Below are positions 47,502-55,138 of a DNA stretch of 64,000 nt, piece after piece. The notes beneath the pieces are model-generated. The model was given only the letters and a program-made list of their open reading frames with translations, was not told the DNA's origin and made no database searches. Source of the stretch: an uncultured Bacteroidales bacterium (lineage in GTDB: Bacteria; Bacteroidota; Bacteroidia; Bacteroidales; UBA932); NCBI GenBank assembly GCA_944323845.1, contig CALUUA010000006.1:1-64000 (forward strand), read 5' to 3'. The position numbers and the translations under genes are program-made. Position 1 is the stretch's first letter. Each line of letters begins with the position of its first letter.

Positions 47502-48482
47502 TCAGAACCGGAAACCGAGTTTCAGCCCGATGCTGCTGCCTCCAGGCATGACCTGTGCCGACGGATTGAATGCATAGAAAGTCTCAGGGGTCATGACTGC
47601 CGGTTCCAGACGCATAGAGATGCTGTCGGATACCTCGAAGTCATGCATGTAGGCGAAAACATTCGCATCTATTACCTGAAGAAGATAAAACAGTACTGTA
47701 GCGACTATCGAATAGTCCCTGTATCTTCTGTAGACATCCCTGTACCAGACAGCCGTCTCTGCTGTTATGGGACCTGTATATTCCACGTCAGGATTCGTGG
47801 CTTCATTATGTATTCTCTTGAATCTTTCGTAGTTCGTGTTGTTCGTGACCAGGAAATGTATGGAGCCGGCCAGACAGCCCCAGTAAATCGGGATTTTCCA
47901 ATATTCCCCGTTGTATGCCTGTCCGAGTCCGGGAAGCAGGATCGAATACACTGTCGCCCGTCCCGGGTGAGGGTGTACGTCTTTCTTATAGCATATTACA
48001 CCGTCCATCAGGCTGCCCCAGTATATCAATCCGGCTCCCACGAGCAGCCATGTTCCGGTTTGTTTGGCCGCATTGTCTATTCTCAGCGGGGTATTCGGAT
48101 CCTGGGCGTATGCCGCTTCGTATGCCTTTTTCGAAAGGTTGTACTGATGGAGATAATAGCCTCCGAGACCTGCGCATGTCCCGATTCCTCCGTATATGAC
48201 AGGAAGTTTCCACCAGTCCCTGTTGTAAATCTGGGAAATGCCGGGTATGATCATCGAACTGGCGAACATGGTCCCTATCCTCAGATCCTGCTTGTGGGCA
48301 AGACCTCCGAAAAGTTCCTTGAAAGTAAAAAGCTTGTCCGAAGTATCCGAGGTCTCGGTAGAATCCGACTGCTCATTGTATGTCTGGGTGAAGGCCTCTT
48401 CTCTGAACTGGGCTTCGGAAGCCACGGAAAAGGCCGTCAGGCAGATGATGGTCAATATCAGGTATTTTGCAGTTTTTCCCAC
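47502..48482 (-). CDS. DUF5683 membrane protein
   Basis: 326 aa with signal peptide (residues 1-25), several short hydrophobic segments, and GMFASSMIIPGISQIYNRDW and LLPGLGQAYNGEYWKIPIYW, the paired PGxGQxYN motifs of DUF5683. Conserved next to parAB and mltD in Bacteroidales. Function unknown; a cell-envelope role is inferred from neighbours. Confidence 0.88.
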   Translation of the reverse strand: MGKTAKYLILTIICLTAFSVASEAQFREEAFTQTYNEQSDSTETSDTSDKLFTFKELFGGLAHKQDLRIGTMFASSMIIPGISQIYNRDWWKLPVIYGGIGTCAGLGGYYLHQYNLSKKAYEAAYAQDPNTPLRIDNAAKQTGTWLLVGAGLIYWGSLMDGVICYKKDVHPHPGRATVYSILLPGLGQAYNGEYWKIPIYWGCLAGSIHFLVTNNTNYERFKRIHNEATNPDVEYTGPITAETAVWYRDVYRRYRDYSIVATVLFYLLQVIDANVFAYMHDFEVSDSISMRLEPAVMTPETFYAFNPSAQVMPGGSSIGLKLGFRF

Positions 48483-48511
48483 GTCATGATGGATTTTAAC
48501 TGTTCTCAGAT

Positions 48512-49444
48512 TCAGATGCCGGAGCGTTCCAGCGCTTCGAGGAATTTCCTGACCTCTTCATCGGATGAAAAATGAATGGTCATGGCGCCTTTGCCTCCCG
48601 ATGTCCGCTTCAGGCTTATGTTGTTCCCGAAATATTTTCCCACGATGTCCAGGATTCTGGAGTAGTCTTCAGGAAGCTCCTGTCCGGGTGCATCTTCAGT
48701 GTCCTGACCGGTTTTCATCAGCCTCTTCACCTTCTCTTCAAGCTGTCTGACTGACAGCCCGCCCTTTATGACCTGATCGCAGAGCTGCTCCTGAAGCGCA
48801 GGATCTTCTACGCCGAGAAGGACTTTGGCATGTCCCACTGAAAGAAGTCCCACTTTCAGGTCATGCTGCACCTTGGCCGGCAGATGCAGAAGCCTCAGAT
48901 AATTTGTCACGGACGCCCTTTTCTTGCCCACCCTCATCGCCATCTGCTCATGGGTCAGATGGCACTCCTCAATCAGCCTGTCATAGCTCATGGCCACCTC
49001 TATCGGGTCGAGATCCTCCCTCTGGATGTTCTCTACTATGGCCATTTCGAGCATACCCTGATCGTTCGCGTCCCTGATATAGGCCGGTATTTCTTCCATC
49101 CCGACCATCCGGCATGCCCTGAACCTGCGTTCTCCGCTTATTATCTGGTATCTGTCCGGAGATTTCTTCCTGACCGTCACGGGCTGGATAAGGCCGAGCG
49201 ACCTTATGGATTCCGCCAGTTCCTCTAAAGCCTCGCTGTCGAATGACATTCTCGGCTGGAACGGATTCGGCTCGATCATGTCCGCCGGTATCAGCATTAT
49301 GTCCGCGCTGCCCCTGTCGGTGTCGGTATCGGAGGACACCACGCTTTTGTGAACGTATTCCACCGGTTTCCTGATCTGGCTCAGATCCGCGTCTCCGAGC
49401 AAGGCCCCCAGACCTCTCCCTAATCCTCTCTGCTGTTTGCTCAT
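48512..49444 (-). CDS. parB: Chromosome partitioning protein ParB
   Basis: 310 aa. N-terminal GLGRGLGALLGD, CTP/ParB box ISGERRFRACRMVG, HTH region LTHEQMAMRVGKKRASVTNY, and a C-terminal dimer domain. It binds parS and spreads on DNA. It overlaps parA by 4 bp. I did not notice a parS-like palindrome in the window. Confidence 0.95.
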   Translation of the reverse strand: MSKQQRGLGRGLGALLGDADLSQIRKPVEYVHKSVVSSDTDTDRGSADIMLIPADMIEPNPFQPRMSFDSEALEELAESIRSLGLIQPVTVRKKSPDRYQIISGERRFRACRMVGMEEIPAYIRDANDQGMLEMAIVENIQREDLDPIEVAMSYDRLIEECHLTHEQMAMRVGKKRASVTNYLRLLHLPAKVQHDLKVGLLSVGHAKVLLGVEDPALQEQLCDQVIKGGLSVRQLEEKVKRLMKTGQDTEDAPGQELPEDYSRILDIVGKYFGNNISLKRTSGGKGAMTIHFSSDEEVRKFLEALERSGI

Positions 49445-50214
49445 AGCATGTTGTTTTTTTCAAGCACTTCCTTGGCGAGATTCAGATAATTCGTAGTGCC
49501 GTTGCAAATGACATCATACAGGATGATGGGCTTTCCGTGCGACGGAGCCTCGCTCAGCCTGATGTTCCTCTGTATTATGGTCTTGAATACCATGTCCTTG
49601 AAATGCTCTTTCAGTTCATTCACCACCTGCGTGTGGACCTTCGTCCTTCCGTCGAACATCGTCACCACGAAACCTTCTATGCCAAGCCCCGGATTCACCC
49701 CTCCCTGGACTATCCTGATGGTCTGAAGCAGTTTCCCGAGCCCTTCCAGAGCGAAGAACTCCGGCTGGACCGGAATCATCACCGAATCGGCCGCAGTCAG
49801 GGAATTTACGGTGATCAGACCCAGCGACGGGGAACAGTCGATGATGATGAAGTCATAATCGCCCCGCACGGGAGCTATGGCATTCTTCATCACTGACTCC
49901 CGCTCCTCGCTTTCCAGCATCTCTATTTCCGCTCCCACGAGATTTATGTGCGAAGGGATCATGTGCAGATTGGCTATTTCCGTCTGGATAAGGGCGTCCC
50001 TGACATCGAGCTTCCCGATCATCACCTCATAAAGCGTCCTCTTCTGGTCATCGTCGGGAGAAAAGTTCAGCCCGGAAGTCGTGTTGGCCTGAGGATCGGC
50101 ATCTATGATCAGTACTTTCTTTTCCAGAACTGCCAGAGATGCAGCCAGATTGATGGCTGTAGTAGTCTTTCCGACCCCTCCTTTCTGGTTCGCTATTGCT
50201 ATGACCTTTCCCAT
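49441..50214 (-). CDS. parA: Chromosome partitioning ATPase ParA
   Basis: 257 aa Walker-type ATPase: deviant Walker A KGGVGKTTTAINLA (residues ~10-23), IIDADPQANTTSG and FIIIDCSPSLGLIT. Moves the origin region together with ParB. A minus-strand -7 box TAAATTTG (complement of 50239-50246) lies 25 nt upstream. First gene of parA-parB-DUF5683-mltD. Confidence 0.96.
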   Translation of the reverse strand: MGKVIAIANQKGGVGKTTTAINLAASLAVLEKKVLIIDADPQANTTSGLNFSPDDDQKRTLYEVMIGKLDVRDALIQTEIANLHMIPSHINLVGAEIEMLESEERESVMKNAIAPVRGDYDFIIIDCSPSLGLITVNSLTAADSVMIPVQPEFFALEGLGKLLQTIRIVQGGVNPGLGIEGFVVTMFDGRTKVHTQVVNELKEHFKDMVFKTIIQRNIRLSEAPSHGKPIILYDVICNGTTNYLNLAKEVLEKNNML

Positions 50215-50348
50215 ATTCTATATATGACAATATCCTTGCAAATTTATAAAAAAATTTCGTTAGTCCCCCTTAATTGCTATTTTTGTGCCTGCGAAAACAA
50301 ATCTTTCCGGCAAGGCATATCATAATGCCCTCCGGGCAATGCTTGATT

Positions 50349-51362
50349 ATGAACCCTATTGAACTGACATGGCTTGCTGTCGTGAATCTTCATGCCGGAA
50401 GCGGGAAGACAGCCTCATTGTGGAGAGAAGCGGAACAGCTTCTGGTGAAGATGGGAATCTGTCACGACAACAAGTACACCGACTATAAATATCATGCCGC
50501 AGGCATAGCATACAGGGCGGCCGCAAAGGGCTTCCGCAGATTCATTGCCGTCGGAGGCGACGGCACCATACATGAAGTTCTCGAAGGCATTATGAAATAT
50601 GTCGGAGAATCGGCCGGTACTGTGCGGCCCGCGAGGATTTCCGACTTTACGCTTGCCGTCATCCCGATAGGCTCCGGAAACGACTGGATAAGGATTCACG
50701 GCATACATTATAATATGGAAGAGACAGTGTCCCTTATCCGCAGCGAATCCTTTATCCGGCAGGATGTGGTGAAGGTCAGCGCCCTGCCTCAGGTGCCGGA
50801 CAGCCGGCTTATGACTGCAGTTCCGGAAAATGTCTCCTACATGATGAATATCGGAGGCGTCGGTTTCGATGCCAGAGTATGCGAGAGGGTGAACATGCAG
50901 AAAGCCAAGGGGATGCGGGGCAAGCTGCTCTATATCAACGCTCTCTTGTACCTGTTCCTGTACTATCGCTCCGTCCCTATGGCCGTTTTCCTCGATGGAG
51001 AAAGGGTTTTCGAAGGGAACTGTTTTTCTGTAGCACTCGGTACGGGGAAATATTGCGGCGGAGGGCTTCGCCAGACCCCAGATGCCGTCTTCGATGACGG
51101 TCTGCTAGATCTCACTGTCATACCTCAGCAGGCGGTAGGCCGGGTCCTGCTCCATGTCGCAAGGCTTTTTGACGGCAGATTCACCACCATAAAAGGGCTT
51201 GTCTGCGGTCGCGGACGATGCGTTACGGTGGTTCCGCGCAGCGAGTCCAGAGAACTGATCGAGGTCGACGGCGAAATCATAGGGAATTCACCGGTGAGAT
51301 TCGAAGTCCTTGAAGACAGGATAAACGTCCTGCACGATTTTACCCGGGATCCACGTCGATGA
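50349..51362 (+). CDS. Diacylglycerol/lipid kinase family protein
   Basis: About 337 aa from ATG 50349 (MNPIELTW). An in-frame start at 50274 lies inside the probable -7 box TATTTTTG (50278-50285), so it is rejected. DAGK catalytic motif AVGGDGTIHEVLEG, then IPIGSGNDW. Phosphorylates diacylglycerol or a similar lipid, as YegS/DgkB proteins do. Its 3' end overlaps the convergent priA by 23 bp. Confidence 0.88.
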   Translation: MNPIELTWLAVVNLHAGSGKTASLWREAEQLLVKMGICHDNKYTDYKYHAAGIAYRAAAKGFRRFIAVGGDGTIHEVLEGIMKYVGESAGTVRPARISDFTLAVIPIGSGNDWIRIHGIHYNMEETVSLIRSESFIRQDVVKVSALPQVPDSRLMTAVPENVSYMMNIGGVGFDARVCERVNMQKAKGMRGKLLYINALLYLFLYYRSVPMAVFLDGERVFEGNCFSVALGTGKYCGGGLRQTPDAVFDDGLLDLTVIPQQAVGRVLLHVARLFDGRFTTIKGLVCGRGRCVTVVPRSESRELIEVDGEIIGNSPVRFEVLEDRINVLHDFTRDPRR

Positions 51363-53691
51363 CGATGTGTCCGCGGTATCTTTGCCTTTCCTCGAATCCG
51401 GAAACTGTTCCGGCGACGGCTTTTTTCAGCCGGTGCATCTGCCTGTCTTTCTTAAGGGTTATCCTGATTGTCCTTATGTAGTTCCCGGCGACTTTGTCCA
51501 CTGGCGGACGGTATGGCGGAGTGACGGTTTCGAAGTCGGGGACGCCGCCATTGCCTGTCAAGGCAGCCCTGATGTCCTCGGCCAGCTGCCGTGACATGTT
51601 TTCCGCCGATTCCTCTGAAGCGTCCCTCACTGTCAGGTTTATTATTCTCGTGAACGGCGGATAGCCGAAATCCTTCCTTTCCTGCATGAGAGACCCGTAA
51701 AATTCCTCTTCGCTTCCGTGGGCTAAGAGTTTGTAGACCGGATGTTCCGGTTTCGCTGTCTGGACCACGAATACGCCCGGATTGTCTCTCCTGCCGCATC
51801 TGCCGCGGAGCTGTTCCAACACCTGGAAAGCCTTTTCGTCCGCCCTGAAATCCTGAAGTCCCAGCAGAGAGTCCGCAGAAATGACGGCGGTCAGTGTCAG
51901 GCCAGGAAAATCGAAGCCTTTCGCTATGATCTGCGTCCCTACGAGGATGTCTGTCCGGCCTGAATTGAAATCCTTCACAGCGGAATCGACGGCCGGTTTC
52001 GGAGTGTCTCCGTCTATTCTGGCTATCCGGGCTTCCGGAAACAGCGCCGTCAGCTCTTCCTCTATTTTCTGCGTTCCGCTGCCTATGCCCTGAAGTTCAG
52101 CCCCGCACTTGTCGCACCTCGGGTTGAAAGGCAGGACAAGGCCGCAGTGGTGGCACATCATCCTGTCCGGGTTCTTGTGGAGACTCAGGCTCACGTTGCA
52201 ATGCGGGCATTTCGGTATTTCCCCGCACTCAGGGCACTGAAGGACAGGGGAAAACGCCCTTCTGGCCCGTAGCAGCAATATCTGTCCTCCCTTTGACATA
52301 GCCTCTTCCATCCGCGCTATGAGTTTCAGGGAAAATGACCCCTTCATTCCTCTTTTCCGCCGTTCCGCATTCGTGTCTACAATCTCCACCTCCGCATCGC
52401 CGGCGCCATAGAATCTTGTCCTGAGCCTTTGCAGCGAATACTTCCCGCACCCGGCGTTGAAAAGCGACTCCAGGGAAGGCGTGGCGGAACCGAGCACGAT
52501 ACGGCATTCGTGGATGGTGGACAGCATCACTGCGACGTCCCGGCCGTTGTACCGCGGGGCAGGGGAGTCCTGCTTGTAAGAACCGTCATGCTCCTCGTCC
52601 ACGATGATCAGCCCAAGGCCGCAATGCGGAAGGAATAGCGATGACCTTGTGCCGAGGACGATGTACGGTTTCCGGCAGGTCCGGCTTCCGCGTATCCGTT
52701 CGGCTGTCTTCCTGCGGCTCGAAGCGGTCTCTTCGGAATGGAACACCAGCAGATTTTCCCCGAAAACAGCTCTGACCCTTTCCTGCAGCTGGGAACTCAT
52801 GGCTATTTCCGGTACTAAATACAGTACGTTCTTGCCCTCATCCATCGCCTCTTTCGCCAGTTCCAGATATATCTCTGTTTTTCCCGACCCTGTAACCCCG
52901 TGGATCAGGACAGGCCTGCCTTCGGACTGGCGGACCGCCTCGCAGACCGTTTCCTGTGCCCTGTTCAGGGCAATTTTCCTGTGCTCCCTGCCGCTGTCTC
53001 CTTCTCCGTTTCCATTTCCATTTCCGAAGCTGTCTCCTTCTCCGTTTCCATTTCCGAAGCTGTCTCCTTCTCCGTTTCCGCTGCCGTCCCTGTCGGGACC
53101 GGCAATGCCGGCAAGCCTTTCTTTCAGTCTTCCGAGTTCGTCCTGCAATTTTGCTATGGCTTCCTTCAAAGCAGCCAGCTCTTTTTCTTTTTTTTGCGAA
53201 AGTTTTTCTTTTTCAATCAGGACTTTTTCTGAATTTGCGAGTTTTTCCTGTTTTTTAAGGAGTCTTTCAGCGATTTTTCCGATTTTCAGATTAAGGGTTT
53301 CTGTCATTCTCAGCCTGCGCTGCCTTTCGGCCTCCTGTCGTCTGGCCAGTTTTTCCGCCTCCGAAATTTTCATCATGGGATATGCAGCCTTGAACACTTC
53401 GCCGACTGTACACAGATAATAGTCGGCTACCATCCTCCACAGACGTATTTCTTCAGGGATTACAGGCTTCAGCCCTTCCGATTTTCCGCTGATGTCCCGG
53501 ATCTTCTCAGGCCTTGTCTCCGGGATTACTCCTGTCTGCGTTACTATTCCCTGATACGACCTGTTGGCGAAGACGACATTGACCCAGTCGCCTGTCATGG
53601 CTTCCATCCCGTCCGGTACGGAATAATACGGCTCCCACTCTATTTTGAGCGGAAGCAGAACCGTGATGTATCTTCTTTCTGTACCAGTCAT
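51340..53691 (-). CDS. priA: Primosomal protein N' (PriA helicase) with unusual insert
   Basis: 783 aa replication-restart helicase. Walker A HGVTGSGKTEIY, DEEH box VDEEHDGSY, and the zinc-binding region with four Cys pairs (CPEC, CPHC, CHHC, CDKC) are intact. Residues ~110-195 are a Lys/Glu coiled coil, and ~200-234 a GNGEGDSF repeat, where E. coli-type PriA has its winged-helix domain. The coding region shows a matching tandem DNA repeat (52990-53094). Confidence 0.92.
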   Translation of the reverse strand: MTGTERRYITVLLPLKIEWEPYYSVPDGMEAMTGDWVNVVFANRSYQGIVTQTGVIPETRPEKIRDISGKSEGLKPVIPEEIRLWRMVADYYLCTVGEVFKAAYPMMKISEAEKLARRQEAERQRRLRMTETLNLKIGKIAERLLKKQEKLANSEKVLIEKEKLSQKKEKELAALKEAIAKLQDELGRLKERLAGIAGPDRDGSGNGEGDSFGNGNGEGDSFGNGNGNGEGDSGREHRKIALNRAQETVCEAVRQSEGRPVLIHGVTGSGKTEIYLELAKEAMDEGKNVLYLVPEIAMSSQLQERVRAVFGENLLVFHSEETASSRRKTAERIRGSRTCRKPYIVLGTRSSLFLPHCGLGLIIVDEEHDGSYKQDSPAPRYNGRDVAVMLSTIHECRIVLGSATPSLESLFNAGCGKYSLQRLRTRFYGAGDAEVEIVDTNAERRKRGMKGSFSLKLIARMEEAMSKGGQILLLRARRAFSPVLQCPECGEIPKCPHCNVSLSLHKNPDRMMCHHCGLVLPFNPRCDKCGAELQGIGSGTQKIEEELTALFPEARIARIDGDTPKPAVDSAVKDFNSGRTDILVGTQIIAKGFDFPGLTLTAVISADSLLGLQDFRADEKAFQVLEQLRGRCGRRDNPGVFVVQTAKPEHPVYKLLAHGSEEEFYGSLMQERKDFGYPPFTRIINLTVRDASEESAENMSRQLAEDIRAALTGNGGVPDFETVTPPYRPPVDKVAGNYIRTIRITLKKDRQMHRLKKAVAGTVSGFEERQRYRGHIVIDVDPG
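52990..53094. repeat. Tandem repeat within priA
   Basis: Imperfect 30-36 bp repeats built from TCTCCTTCTCCGTTTCC and CATTTCCGAAGCTG, encoding Gly-Asn-Gly-Glu-Gly-Asp-Ser-Phe units on the minus strand. About three copies. Slippage in multiples of six bases would change linker length without breaking the frame. Confidence 0.8.
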
Positions 53692-53707
53692 TTCTCTTAT
53701 GCGGGTA

Positions 53708-54592
53708 TCACTGTGCCAGATTCGGTCTGTGGCATGACTGACGGTATCTTTTTTCCATTTCAGCTATGGTCTGCCTGTCTTTTTCCGGTATTGCGAAGTC
53801 GCAGAACCTTTCCCAGATGTATTCTATGGTCTGACGTGAGGGATGCAGCATGTCCTCGGCATAGAAACGGTAATCCCTCAATTCGTCCATGACTATTTCA
53901 TAGGCAGGAAAATAGTCGCAGTACGCGTGTTTGCTGCATATTTCATCGGCTGCAAGCAGCAGCGAGGCCTTGCTCGTCTGGTTTCCGTGCGCCCCGTCGC
54001 GCAGATGCCGTATCGGGCTGACTGTCAGTATGATTCCACGATCTTGCGGCTTCCCGGTCTCCATCCATGTGCCTGTGGCCTCTTCTATATATCTTACTGA
54101 CTCTTCAGTGCCGAGCCTTACGCGCCGGAACTCCTTGGCGTCCCGTTTCAGGCAGTTGGCCACTATCCTGTCATCGTCGATGTGCCTGTAGCACCAGCTT
54201 GTCCCTAAAGTGATGATGAGGCGGCTGCATGATCTGAAAAAGTCCGAAGCACGGTCCAGAACTTCATTAGCATGCTCTATAAATTCCTCTTCGGTTTTCC
54301 TTGCGAAAGAAGTATGGTGGCTGAAAGAACATGTCAGTCCGGCTCCGCTTCCCATCATCCGGCATTCCTCCTTCCCGAAATGCCGTCCCGAGGCCAGCCG
54401 TCTTACTGCATCGCAGATGGACGCCGGATTATAAAGAGTGCCGAAAGGATTTACGCACACATCCATCCCGATCTCTTCCATTTTCCTGCCTATATTGTCC
54501 GCAAAGCAGCTTCCCAGTATCATGATACTGTCTTCAGGTGAGATTCGCACCTGTCCTGGCCTTATGTCTACCGGTGTCTGGAGTTTCAACAT
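53708..54592 (-). CDS. GSCFA-domain protein
   Basis: About 294 aa from ATG 54592 (MLKLQTPVDI). A longer frame to 54652 lies at the promoter. Family signature MILGSCFADNIGRKME, then NPFGTLYNP, and ITLGTSWCYRH. GSCFA proteins resemble SGNH/GDSL hydrolases; substrate unknown. It follows priA's start side by 16 bp but has its own promoter. Confidence 0.9.
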   Translation of the reverse strand: MLKLQTPVDIRPGQVRISPEDSIMILGSCFADNIGRKMEEIGMDVCVNPFGTLYNPASICDAVRRLASGRHFGKEECRMMGSGAGLTCSFSHHTSFARKTEEEFIEHANEVLDRASDFFRSCSRLIITLGTSWCYRHIDDDRIVANCLKRDAKEFRRVRLGTEESVRYIEEATGTWMETGKPQDRGIILTVSPIRHLRDGAHGNQTSKASLLLAADEICSKHAYCDYFPAYEIVMDELRDYRFYAEDMLHPSRQTIEYIWERFCDFAIPEKDRQTIAEMEKRYRQSCHRPNLAQ

Positions 54593-54948
54593 GTCTGGTA
54601 TATTATATTGTATGGTCCCGGGCTTGATGAAGCCTGTTGCCCGTCTTCGCAAAATTAGACGAGGTTTTGGTATTTTACAAAATTTCTTTCGCGATTCTCT
54701 GCGATTGTGCCTCCTGTGTACCAGGAGGAATCGGAAAAACTATTTCAAATTTGTGTAAAATCTTTCACTTTTGATTAATCGGGGTTTACCTGACTTTCCT
54801 GAAAGCCTTTTTTCATTTAATTTCGTCTTGATGTCCCTGCAGTCCTTGAATGTGTGAATCATCGGGAGTATTGCCGGATGGCTGCCTTTCTGACAGGGAT
54901 GGAAACCGCATGGAAATCTTTAATTACTATAACACTAATACTGGAATT
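54593..54948. other. Intergenic region between GSCFA and peptide cassette 1
   Basis: About 355 bp with no convincing gene. It holds the GSCFA promoter on the left. TAATTTCG near 54816 is a weak -7-like match for the plus-strand cassette. An in-frame extension to 54850 of the small peptide is unlikely because family similarity begins after 54949. Confidence 0.5.
54650..54681 (-). promoter_or_regulatory. Promoter of the GSCFA gene
   Basis: Minus strand: TTTG (complement of 54678-54681), 20 nt, TAATTTTG (complement of 54650-54657). Full consensus. It makes the upstream start at 54652 impossible. Confidence 0.78.
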
Positions 54949-55113
54949 ATGGACAAATTCTTTTCAATTCTTTCCGCCCCGGGATATGTAAGCCCTTCGG
55001 TGGAGATTTTCGAGGTAAATGCCGAAAAAGGTTTTGCTCAGAGTCCTGATCCTGTCGATACATGGACTGACGGAACGATCGAAGACATCTGGCATGATGT
55101 ATTGCCTCAATAG
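54949..55113 (+). CDS. Small peptide of the GYVSPSxE family (cassette 1)
   Basis: 54 aa, acidic, no signal peptide. Core GYVSPSVEIFEVNAEKGFAQ near residues 12-31, then a Trp/Asp-rich tail. The same core, GYVSPSLELSLVRTEKGFCQ, occurs in the small gene at 58843. Each sits 16-25 bp upstream of a fimbrillin-like lipoprotein gene. Comparable short proteins occur near fimbrial genes in Bacteroidales; function unknown. A leader peptide, chaperone or secreted peptide are all possible. Confidence 0.65.
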   Translation: MDKFFSILSAPGYVSPSVEIFEVNAEKGFAQSPDPVDTWTDGTIEDIWHDVLPQ

Positions 55114-55138
55114 TCGTTTAATCTAAAACAGAAGGAAC

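Noticed and set aside
48512-50214. Plasmid partition locus
   Set aside because: ParAB next to DUF5683 and a lytic transglycosylase, amid housekeeping genes, is the chromosomal arrangement; no replication gene or parS site was noticed.
52604-53419. 271-aa plus-strand frame with SPFPFPFPKL repeats
   Set aside because: Antisense of the priA repeat region; priA motifs are clear on the minus strand.
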